Below, piece after piece: positions 1 through 7,588 of a DNA stretch of 64,000 nt (position 1 is the first letter of the stretch; each line of letters starts with the position of its first letter). Source of the stretch: Photobacterium obscurum. GTDB lineage: Bacteria; Pseudomonadota; Gammaproteobacteria; Enterobacterales; Vibrionaceae. The stretch is taken from the NCBI RefSeq assembly GCF_026191635.1, contig NZ_JAKRRW010000001.1, positions 1 to 64,000 of the forward strand, given 5' to 3'. The notes below the pieces were generated by a model that saw only the letters and a list, made by a program, of their open reading frames with translations, did no database searches and was not told the origin of the DNA. The translations under genes and the position numbers were made by a program.

Positions 1-440
1 ACCGCCTCGCCCGCATCCGGGTCGACCACATCCAGCTTGCCGCCGGTGGTCAATACTGTGTCTTCTTTCACCGTGCCAGCATCGGCATCCGGGGTTGACG
101 GGGTCACAATAGCGCCATCGTCGCTGCCGTTAATCGTCACGGTCACGGTGTGCTCGGTACCATCCGCGGTGGTGACGGTGAACTCACGGCTCAGCGGCTC
201 ACTCGCCTCAGTCAGCGCCTGCACTTCCGCCGAGTGGTTGTTCAGCTCATACGTCCAGTTACCGTCGCTGTCGATCGTGAAGGTACCGTAGTTCTCATCG
301 GTCACGGTTTCAGCATCAAAGACAGCCTCGCCCGCATCCAGGTCGACCACGTCAAGCTTGCCGCCAGTAGTCAGGGTCACATCTTCTTTGACCGTGCCAG
401 CATCGGCATCCGGCGTTGACGGGGTCACAATAGCGCCGTC
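1..440. repeat. Tandem 321-bp coding repeat in the adhesin gene
   Basis: The sequence from about position 4 recurs with few differences from about position 325, a period of 321 bp or 107 codons. The left unit continues out of the window. The copies are more alike than the flanking Ig-like domains, which suggests recent duplication or recombination. The array codes for the stalk of the adhesin. Confidence 0.85.
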
Positions 441-1283
441 ATCGGTACCAACAACAGTAATTATAAGTGTCTGAGTGTCCTTTCCACCGTGCCCATCATC
501 AACCTGGTAAGACACTTTAACGTCAATGCTTTCACCTTCAGCCAAGCTGTCATAAGCACCGTGGCTTGGGTCAAAGGTATACGAACCATCGGCATTAAAT
601 GTAAGACCTGCCGGAACATCCTGATCGACCAGCTGGTAAGTCAATGAGTCGCCGTCAGGATCATTAGCAACAACATGACCGCTAATGATCTCGCCACCTT
701 CAATAGCAGAATCCACTCTTGCCTGGGCAACGGGAGCTTGATTTATATCAACAGGAGTTAACTGAACAGGGCTGCTATCATCCTCACTCTCATCAGTGTC
801 TAATACCGTCCCAAATGATGTATCGAAACCAGCTTCTGCCAATACATTGTCATAGTCATAGTCAATAACAACAAAGCCTTGATTCGAGGCTGTAGAGGAC
901 GCAGAACCTGCTGCTGTTGCTTCAAAGATGCTAGTTGGATCCTCTCCGGCTAAAATCGCATTCTGTATTGCTGTTATTTTATCACTGTCAAAACGGGCTT
1001 GGTCGGCATAATCAGGATTAAAGGTCACACTATTTTCCATAGCTGCCACCTTAACTCCATCGTCAGATAACGCAACACAAGTTGGACAGGGCTCCTGAAC
1101 GATCACAGGTTCACCATCTCTCAAAACAACATAACGAGTTTCCGGATTTGCGACCATAATCTCGTCTGGCTGTATTTGATACTCAGCCTTAACAGCAATA
1201 ACTTGATCACTCCCCTTGATAACAAATGCCATTCCATCTGCCACCTTCACATCAACGGCTTTGCTGTTACTACTTGCATCCAT
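1..1283 (-). CDS. lapA: LapA-like giant RTX/VCBS-repeat adhesin, N-terminal part (runs off left edge)
   Basis: The reading frame is open from an ATG at 1283 (upstream GGGTGG) to the window edge, giving 427 residues of a much longer protein. Residues 1-110 look like the retention module that plugs the outer-membrane pore in LapA-type adhesins. A TAAG motif follows at residues 123-126 (bases 906-917), in an Ala/Ser-rich linker. This is the kind of di-alanine site that the periplasmic protease LapG cuts. From about residue 195 come cadherin/VCBS-like Ig repeats, with the last visible ones repeating at a period of 107 residues. The family exports the adhesin through a type I system and keeps it cell-bound until LapG releases it. 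The divergent operon starting at 1639 encodes that transporter, LapG and LapD. The C-terminal RTX and secretion signal lie outside the window. Identity as a LapA-type adhesin is strong; ligand specificity cannot be seen. Confidence 0.9.
   Translation of the reverse strand, partial: MDASSNSKAVDVKVADGMAFVIKGSDQVIAVKAEYQIQPDEIMVANPETRYVVLRDGEPVIVQEPCPTCVALSDDGVKVAAMENSVTFNPDYADQARFDSDKITAIQNAILAGEDPTSIFEATAAGSASSTASNQGFVVIDYDYDNVLAEAGFDTSFGTVLDTDESEDDSSPVQLTPVDINQAPVAQARVDSAIEGGEIISGHVVANDPDGDSLTYQLVDQDVPAGLTFNADGSYTFDPSHGAYDSLAEGESIDVKVSYQVDDGHGGKDTQTLIITVVGTDDGAIVTPSTPDADAGTVKEDVTLTTGGKLDVVDLDAGEAVFDAETVTDENYGTFTIDSDGNWTYELNNHSAEVQALTEASEPLSREFTVTTADGTEHTVTVTINGSDDGAIVTPSTPDADAGTVKEDTVLTTGGKLDVVDPDAGEA
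906..917 (-). other. Predicted LapG cleavage motif (TAAG)
   Basis: Codons ACA GCA GCA GGT encode Thr-Ala-Ala-Gly at residues 123-126 of the adhesin. In Pseudomonas fluorescens LapA the same TAAG type of motif, at a similar distance from the N-terminus, is cut between the alanines. The position between the retention module and the repeats fits. Cleavage itself is inferred. Confidence 0.75.
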
Positions 1284-1638
1284 ATATGACCACCCGATTA
1301 GCATTCACGATGAGTTATATAACCCGAATTTAAAATGAAGAAATATTTAATCTTATTGTTGCTCGTTAATTAAAACGACGTAACTCTACATGTTGCATGA
1401 AATATGCTGCATGAAACATGTTGCCCAAATAAGAATTGCCACAAAGAATACATTACTAATAAATACAACATTATCGAAACAGGAATTATTCCCGATAACA
1501 ATTGCAAGAAAAAAATAATACTTTACGCCAATTTTCTGGCAGTTTATCATTTGTAATTATTTGACACAAACATCATATTTACACACTAAATAATTTATAA
1601 AATCGCAATAAAATTATATTTACTCGCGAAGAGAATTA
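1284..1638. promoter_or_regulatory. AT-rich divergent control region between adhesin and its export operon
   Basis: This 355-base stretch has no gene and is strongly AT-rich. It must hold the promoters of the adhesin (leftward) and of the lapC operon (rightward). A TTGACA hexamer lies at 1561-1566 on the plus strand, but no good -10 box sits at 17 bases, so I do not fix a promoter. The shared region would allow joint control of adhesin and exporter. Confidence 0.5.
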
Positions 1639-3033
1639 ATGAAAAAGAACACTTCTGCTATTGCTACTGATCAGCTAGATTTTGTTGATGACAAGACGGC
1701 CGCACTATTACTGAACACTCCTCGAAGCGCACGTATCATGCTGTGGGTTATTGTTTTGTTTTTTATCGTCGCAGTCGTGTGGGCATCAATGGCACAGCTT
1801 GATCAGGTAACAGTTGGTGCGGGTAAAGTTATTCCTTCATCCCAATTGCAAGTTGTACAAAACCTTGAAGGCGGCATTGTAAAAAAAGTGCTAATTAAGG
1901 AAGGGCAACATGTCGAAAAAAACCAAAAACTATTACTAATAGACGATACCCTTTTCCTTTCAGACTATCGCGAGCAGAGCCTTGCTCTGGCTGGTTCAGA
2001 GGCTAATGCAGTCCGATTAAATGCACTATTAAAAAGTGTGAGTGTCAGAAAAAATAAGGCTAAAACAAAATGGCAGGATAGTGTTGTAGTTCGACGTCAG
2101 CCTTTAGTATTTAATTCAGACTTTACTAATAAACATATTAAGTTAATTCGGCGACAAAATAACCAATATCAGGATCGAGTCTCTAACTTGGAAAATCAGC
2201 TTTCTGTTACAGCCGAGCAAATTCGCCAAAAAGAAAAAGAGCTAATTGAAACTCAATCACGATTAAATAATTTACGCCGCAATTACACCATTGCAAAAAA
2301 GGAATTTGATATAACTCAACCACTTGCTGAAGAAGGGGTTGTACCGCCAATTGAACTGCTTAAACTCCAGCGTCAGTTAAATGACACTAAAAGCGAATTA
2401 ACCTCAACAACGCTGCAGATACCAGTGCTCAAAGCCGCAATTCAAGAAACTATTTTCAAACATATTGATATCGCACTGAGATTTCGTTCCGAGGTTCAAG
2501 CAGAGCTCAACGAAACCAGCGATAAATTATCCAGCCTGTCTGAATCTCAAATTGGTTTAAAAGACAGAGTGAATAGAACAGTGGTCACCTCACCGGTAAC
2601 CGGAACGATCCAAAAAATTCACGTAAATACCATTGGTGGAGTTATCCAGCCTGGTATGCCCTTGGTGGAAATAGTGCCAACAGAAGACAACCTGCTGATC
2701 GAAGCCAAAATCGCGCCTCAAGATATTGGTTTTTTGAGGCCAAGCCTCAAGGCTGTCATCAAGTTTAGTGCCTATGATTTCACCCTTTATGGTGGTCTCA
2801 CCGGCATCCTTGAAAACATCAGTGCAGATACCATCCAGGATGAAGAAGGTAATAGCTACTATCAAGTCCGTATACGGACCAATGAAAACAGCCTTACCGG
2901 ACCAGCTGGTGAACGTCTACCGATTATTCCGGGTATGACAGCCTCAGCTGATATTATCACAGGCAAGCGTACCGTCCTGAAATACCTGCTAAAACCCGTT
3001 CTAAAAGCTAGCCAGACAGCGTTAAGAGAATAA
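1639..3033 (+). CDS. lapC: Type I secretion membrane-fusion protein (HlyD/LapC family)
   Basis: This 464-residue periplasmic adaptor would link the inner-membrane ABC transporter (LapB, 7585-9717) to the outer-membrane channel (LapE, 3033-4352). There is a short cytoplasmic N-terminus and one membrane helix at about residues 34-52. A biotinyl/lipoyl-like segment follows at about 75-105 (motif EGGIV). Long coiled coils cover about 165-310, and the HlyD beta-barrel domain lies at about 325-440. Length and layout are normal for the family. The ATG has GAAGAGAA upstream. The stop codon overlaps the lapE start (TAATG), so the two are translationally coupled. Confidence 0.93.
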   Translation: MKKNTSAIATDQLDFVDDKTAALLLNTPRSARIMLWVIVLFFIVAVVWASMAQLDQVTVGAGKVIPSSQLQVVQNLEGGIVKKVLIKEGQHVEKNQKLLLIDDTLFLSDYREQSLALAGSEANAVRLNALLKSVSVRKNKAKTKWQDSVVVRRQPLVFNSDFTNKHIKLIRRQNNQYQDRVSNLENQLSVTAEQIRQKEKELIETQSRLNNLRRNYTIAKKEFDITQPLAEEGVVPPIELLKLQRQLNDTKSELTSTTLQIPVLKAAIQETIFKHIDIALRFRSEVQAELNETSDKLSSLSESQIGLKDRVNRTVVTSPVTGTIQKIHVNTIGGVIQPGMPLVEIVPTEDNLLIEAKIAPQDIGFLRPSLKAVIKFSAYDFTLYGGLTGILENISADTIQDEEGNSYYQVRIRTNENSLTGPAGERLPIIPGMTASADIITGKRTVLKYLLKPVLKASQTALRE

Positions 3034-4352
3034 TGACAATGAGACAAAAACAGCAATTTATGAAGCTTGCGCTGCTCGCTTCTCTCCAGTGCGTCACTTT
3101 ACAAGTAATGGCACAGCCACTTGAGCAGGCAATCGCCCAGACGTTGGCTTCAAACCCGGAAATTAAAAGCGCCTACAGCGAATTTATGAGCCGCAACGAG
3201 CTTATTGACGCCTCTACGGGTGACTACCTGCCCTCCCTGGATCTGGAAGCGGGTGTTGGATATGAAAATTATGACAATGAATATGGCACTAAGGGCGATT
3301 TTAATCCGCGCTCAGCCAAAATAACCTTCCGCCAGCTTATCTGGGATGGTTCAATTACCTACAACGATATCCAGCGTAACAAATCAGAAACGGAAGCCCA
3401 GCGCTACCAGCTACTTTCCGATGCCCAGGACACAGCTCTTCAGGCAACAGAAGTCTATCTTGATGTCCTTCGTGCTCAGGATGTACTCGAGCTATCCGAA
3501 GCGAACCTTGAGGTACACAAAAAGATGTACCAGGACATCAACAAACGCACAGCATCAGGTATTGGCTCGACGGCTGATCTCGCTCAAATTGAGGGACGCC
3601 TAGCACGCTCAAACACCAACTTGCTATCTGCTCGCAGCAACCTAAACGATAAAATCACCGCATTCATCCGCGTTGTAGGCAACTACCCGAAAGATTTGGC
3701 GAAACCAGAAGTAGACATCAATTACGTGGCACCAACGCTTGATGATGCACTTGAACAAGCACGGAAAAATAACCCAATCGTCCAAGTCGCCTCCAATGAT
3801 GTCGAAGCGGCACACATCCAGTACGATCAGGCTAAAGGTAACTTTTACCCGACCTTCACCGTTGAGGCCTCCCAGCAGTGGGGCAAAGAGGTAAGCGGAA
3901 CCCCCGGCGATAATGACGAATTTTCGGCCATGCTGAAAATGCGTTACAACCTATTCAGCGGTAGCTCTGATGTTGCCAAATCGCGCCAGGCCGCCTACCA
4001 GGTCAACAAATCTAAAGCGATACGTGACAGAGCCTACCGTATGCTCGACGAAAGCACCCGACTGTCCTGGAGTGCCATGGAGTTGGCAAACCAGCAAACC
4101 CAATACTTGCAACAACATGTCGATGCTTCGGCACAGACCGTCATCGCCTACGAGAAACAATTCAAAATCGGTCAGCGCACTTTGTTGGATGTACTCAATA
4201 CCGAAAACGAGCTCTTTGAGGCCCGCAAGTCATATCTGCAAGCCCACTACAGCGGGATTTTGGCCAAATACCGAGTACTTAACGCCACCGGGCAACTGCT
4301 CTCTGAAATGCGCGTCGACTTAGCCGACAACTGGACTCAATCAGTTAAATAA
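3033..4352 (+). CDS. lapE: TolC-family outer-membrane channel for the adhesin exporter (LapE)
   Basis: This 439-residue protein has a Sec signal peptide ending about Ala27 (VMA|QP) and two outer-membrane-efflux-protein repeats of long alpha-helices with short strand segments, as in TolC and LapE. It would form the outer-membrane tunnel in which the LapA retention module is held. The start overlaps the lapC stop by one base. A second ATG six bases downstream is an equally possible start. The OmpA-like lipoprotein gene follows after 19 bases. Confidence 0.92.
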   Translation: MTMRQKQQFMKLALLASLQCVTLQVMAQPLEQAIAQTLASNPEIKSAYSEFMSRNELIDASTGDYLPSLDLEAGVGYENYDNEYGTKGDFNPRSAKITFRQLIWDGSITYNDIQRNKSETEAQRYQLLSDAQDTALQATEVYLDVLRAQDVLELSEANLEVHKKMYQDINKRTASGIGSTADLAQIEGRLARSNTNLLSARSNLNDKITAFIRVVGNYPKDLAKPEVDINYVAPTLDDALEQARKNNPIVQVASNDVEAAHIQYDQAKGNFYPTFTVEASQQWGKEVSGTPGDNDEFSAMLKMRYNLFSGSSDVAKSRQAAYQVNKSKAIRDRAYRMLDESTRLSWSAMELANQQTQYLQQHVDASAQTVIAYEKQFKIGQRTLLDVLNTENELFEARKSYLQAHYSGILAKYRVLNATGQLLSEMRVDLADNWTQSVK

Positions 4353-4371
4353 CGATTACAGGACATTAATA

Positions 4372-4965
4372 ATGAAACACTCTTTAGTTACCCTGATGGC
4401 TTTGTTCCTGTTTGGTTGTTCGACAGGGCAGATCCCTGAGCCACCAGCCGTGACACAGTCACGCGATCTCAGAGACTTCGATCACGACGGGGTGATAAAC
4501 GCACGAGATAATTGCGCCGAAACGCCATTGACTGCAGTGGTTGATAATGACGGCTGCCCGGTCTACGTAAAGCGAGCAGAAGAAAATGATGTACAGGTTC
4601 TGTTTGCCAACGACTCCAGTGTAATTCCGAACTCGTTTTTGCCTGAAATTGAACGTATGAGCGACTTTCTCAAGAAATATCCTGAGACCCATGTAGAGCT
4701 AAAAGGCCATGCCAGCCCAGTAGGTCGCCATCAGTACAATACCCAGCTATCACTAAAACGTGCCAAGCAGGTCCGCAAACAACTTATCGAGAACGGAATC
4801 GCTCCCGAGCGAATTAAAACCGTTGGTTTTGGCGACACCATGCCTGTCAAGAGTGATAGCAAAGAGCAGTCAAATACGCTTAGCCGTCGTGTTGTGGCCA
4901 AAGTTGTTGGCGAGAAAGGATATGTCGTCGAAGAGTGGACAATTTTTATGGTGCGCAATAACTAA
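4372..4965 (+). CDS. OmpA-family lipoprotein with thrombospondin type 3 repeat
   Basis: The 197-residue product has a lipoprotein signal with lipobox LFGC (Cys16). A calcium-binding-type TSP3 repeat follows at about residues 35-52 (DFDHDG then RDNC), and an OmpA C-terminal domain at about 72-180 ends with the SRRV signature. OmpA domains normally bind peptidoglycan through an Asp in the GHTD motif and a downstream Arg. Here the motif reads GHAS (Ser115 for Asp) while Arg130 is kept, so binding could be weak or altered. It lies inside the lap operon between lapE and lapG, so a role in anchoring the secretion channel or sensing calcium is a reasonable inference. It is not part of the canonical P. 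fluorescens lap set. Confidence 0.85.
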   Translation: MKHSLVTLMALFLFGCSTGQIPEPPAVTQSRDLRDFDHDGVINARDNCAETPLTAVVDNDGCPVYVKRAEENDVQVLFANDSSVIPNSFLPEIERMSDFLKKYPETHVELKGHASPVGRHQYNTQLSLKRAKQVRKQLIENGIAPERIKTVGFGDTMPVKSDSKEQSNTLSRRVVAKVVGEKGYVVEEWTIFMVRNN

Positions 4966-4988
4966 ACCATTTTATTGATACACACTTC

Positions 4989-5654
4989 GTGAAAAAAATT
5001 AATCTCTGGATCTTAGCTATTTTGCTGTCGGCCAGTGCTATTGCACTGACCGATAGCGAAGTTGTGCAAGTAGAAAAAGTCCGCCAATTCTACGGAGAAA
5101 GAGCCGGACAGCGCATGCTGTCATGGCGGCAAGTAATCAGAAGTAACCACGCTACTAACGATAAACATAAGCTCAAAGCCATCAACAACTTTTTCAATCA
5201 ACTGATCTTCATTGACGATATCAAGCTATGGGGACAAGAAGACTACTGGGCAACACCGTTAGAGTTTATTGGTTCAGGGGCCGGCGACTGCGAGGATTTC
5301 AGTATTGCAAAATACTTTTCTTTGCGAGAACTCGGCATTGATGACAGTCGGCTACGTCTAGTGTACGTAAAAGCCCTCAACTTGAATCAATTCCATATGG
5401 TAGTGGCCTACTATCCGACCCCATCATCCATTCCGTTGCTGCTTGATAACCTCGACAGTGAAATCAAGCCTGCGACAAAACGGACTGATCTACTTCCTAT
5501 TTACAGCTTTAACGGTAGCAAGCTTTGGCTAATGAAACAAAAAGGCCGAGGTCAGCTCGCAGGCCAGGCCTCGCGATTAAGTGTGTGGAACGACTTGCGT
5601 CAACGTTCAAACCACACCCAACTTCACCGCCCAATAATTAACTTTGATGAGTGA
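4989..5654 (+). CDS. lapG: LapG-like periplasmic cysteine protease (transglutaminase-like, BTLCP)
   Basis: The product has 221 residues. A Sec signal peptide ends near Ala19. The catalytic triad can be read as Cys101 (in GDCEDF), His136 (in QFHMVV) and Asp153 (in LLLDNL). The acidic residues flanking the Cys (Asp100, Glu102) match the calcium site of LapG. The family clips LapA-type adhesins at a di-alanine site, releasing the cell from the surface when c-di-GMP is low; LapD sequesters it when c-di-GMP is high. The start is GTG at 4989 with a weak ribosome site, chosen because it gives an intact signal peptide. The end overlaps lapD (GTGA at 5651-5654). Confidence 0.94.
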   Translation: MKKINLWILAILLSASAIALTDSEVVQVEKVRQFYGERAGQRMLSWRQVIRSNHATNDKHKLKAINNFFNQLIFIDDIKLWGQEDYWATPLEFIGSGAGDCEDFSIAKYFSLRELGIDDSRLRLVYVKALNLNQFHMVVAYYPTPSSIPLLLDNLDSEIKPATKRTDLLPIYSFNGSKLWLMKQKGRGQLAGQASRLSVWNDLRQRSNHTQLHRPIINFDE

Positions 5655-7588
5655 CCGCAATGACACTATACAGACAACTTTTGATATGGATGCTGATTGT
5701 ATTTTTCACACTTATCACCTCGGTGTTTGTGATTCAATTCAACACAACCCGTAACTTTTTGCGCGAGCAGCAGTCTACGGAAATCGACAACGCCATCAGT
5801 GCCGTCGGGTTGGCCGTGTCACCGTACCTAGAATCCGGAGACACCATCGCAACAGAATCGGTGATCAACGCAACATTTGATAGCAGTTTCTACAGCAGTG
5901 TCAGCCTTGATCTGCTTCAAGACGAATTAACCATTGAACGCACCTACCCTGAAGACATCTCCGGGGTACCTGAGTGGTTCCGAAATACAATTGAAATCGA
6001 GCCAATTGCAAAATCCACCACGCTAACCAGTGGCTGGATGCAACTTGCTTCCTTGTCTGTAACCAGCAATCCAGCCTATGCCTACCTAAAGCTATGGCAG
6101 GCAACCATACAGCTCACTTTAGGCTTCATCACAAGCTTTTTTTTGGGAGCTGTTATTCTTGCCATGATTCTGTCGAAAGTCCTCAAGCCACTTAAGGCAA
6201 TACAGAGCCGCGCGAAAGAGATGTCCGTCAACCAGTTTGGCCAAGCCCTGACAGTACCGCGTACCCGTGAACTAAGCGATGTAGTAAAGGCATTCAACCA
6301 TATGAGTGCCCAGCTTAAACTCCACTTTGAACAGCAGGCCCAGGAAGCCGACAGACTCAGAGTCAGAGCCTTCCAAGATCCTGTCTCGGGCCTGGCAAAC
6401 CGCAGCTATCTGCTCACCCAGTTGGAATCTTGGTTAGGTACCTCAGCCAAAGGCGGTATCGCGCTGCTGAAGGTTGACTTAATCAAAGACAGATACGAGC
6501 AAAACGGCTATGAAGCTGGCGATCAGCTGGTACAGAACCTGGCAAGCCGTATAAAAAACCTAGCCTCTGATAACTTCACTATAGCTAGATTAAGCCAGGC
6601 GGAGTTCGTTTTGCTGGCACCAAATACATCAGCCTCCGAGTTAACATCAATTGGCAGAACTATGCTACACATGAGTTCTGAGCTCCAGAGCGATCCGCTA
6701 GATGTCAGGCCGGTACAGGCTGCTGTTGGGTTAGTTGTAAGACGTGATAGTGACACAATCTCTTCAATACTGGCACAGGCTGATAACGCCTTGATGCAAG
6801 CCCGCCAGCAACCCAAAGAGCCTCTCGCTCTGTTTGACACCAGTCAGCAAACCTCCGTAATGGGCAAACTGCAATGGAAAGCGCTGGTTGATGAAGCGAT
6901 CGCCAACAAACTGTTCAAACTTAAATTCCAAAAAGCTATCAACGACAAAGGCGAGCCGCTACACGAGGAAGTCTTTGCCTACATAGAAAAAGGCGATAAA
7001 TACTATTCTGCCGGCCAATTTGTCGGCGCCGTAGAACAACTCAATGCCGGCGCCCAACTGGATAGGCATATTCTTGAAAAGCTATTTCAACAGCTGACGG
7101 CCAACCCGGAACTGGGACCGATTGCCGTTAATATTACTCAGAGCAGTATCAGCGATACCGGGTTTATTCGCTGGTTAAGTAATAAAATGAAGTCATATCA
7201 ATCTCTAAGTGACCGCATCCTGTTCGAGCTGCCGGAAATCAGCTTTATCAAGCACAGTAATGACACCGATTTGCTATGTGAAATGATCCACCAAAATAAC
7301 TTTGCTTTCGGTATCGATAACTTTGGCCATAACTTCGGTTCACTGAGCAGCCTGAACAAGCTGCGTCCGGCCTATGTCAAACTCGACTTTGCCTACACCA
7401 ACCAAATTGATGACGAAGCTAAAGCCGATCTACTCACATCCATTACCCGTACCGCCAATAACCTCTCTATTGTCACCATTGCATCGCGGGTCGAAACAAC
7501 CAAGCAACAAGAAAAACTGGCCGCTTTAATGGTAAAAGGCTTCCAGGGTTTTGTTGTCGATGAAATGAACAACGAGAAAACGGTATGA
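5651..7588 (+). CDS. lapD: LapD-like c-di-GMP receptor with degenerate GGDEF and EAL domains
   Basis: This 645-residue inner-membrane protein has helix 1 at about residues 10-30, a periplasmic LapD/MoxY-like domain at about 31-150 and helix 2 at about 152-174. HAMP (to about 225), GGDEF (about 240-395) and EAL (about 405-640) domains follow. The GGDEF signature is replaced by SQAEF (315-319). The EALLR motif reads EVFAY (440-444), so neither cyclase nor phosphodiesterase activity is expected. A GW pair with Trp129 in the periplasmic domain resembles the Trp of LapD that grips LapG. In the family, c-di-GMP bound to the EAL domain makes the periplasmic domain sequester LapG. The GTG start overlaps the lapG stop; an ATG three codons on (5660) would do equally. 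The lapB start overlaps its end by four bases. Confidence 0.94.
   Translation: MTAMTLYRQLLIWMLIVFFTLITSVFVIQFNTTRNFLREQQSTEIDNAISAVGLAVSPYLESGDTIATESVINATFDSSFYSSVSLDLLQDELTIERTYPEDISGVPEWFRNTIEIEPIAKSTTLTSGWMQLASLSVTSNPAYAYLKLWQATIQLTLGFITSFFLGAVILAMILSKVLKPLKAIQSRAKEMSVNQFGQALTVPRTRELSDVVKAFNHMSAQLKLHFEQQAQEADRLRVRAFQDPVSGLANRSYLLTQLESWLGTSAKGGIALLKVDLIKDRYEQNGYEAGDQLVQNLASRIKNLASDNFTIARLSQAEFVLLAPNTSASELTSIGRTMLHMSSELQSDPLDVRPVQAAVGLVVRRDSDTISSILAQADNALMQARQQPKEPLALFDTSQQTSVMGKLQWKALVDEAIANKLFKLKFQKAINDKGEPLHEEVFAYIEKGDKYYSAGQFVGAVEQLNAGAQLDRHILEKLFQQLTANPELGPIAVNITQSSISDTGFIRWLSNKMKSYQSLSDRILFELPEISFIKHSNDTDLLCEMIHQNNFAFGIDNFGHNFGSLSSLNKLRPAYVKLDFAYTNQIDDEAKADLLTSITRTANNLSIVTIASRVETTKQQEKLAALMVKGFQGFVVDEMNNEKTV

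Noticed and set aside
37..419. Plus-strand frames across the adhesin repeats
   Set aside because: They mirror the repetitive minus-strand coding sequence of the adhesin and carry no domain or ribosome site.
1561..1600. TTGACA as a sigma-70 promoter for lapC
   Set aside because: No acceptable -10 hexamer at 16-18 bases; the region is so AT-rich that chance matches are expected.
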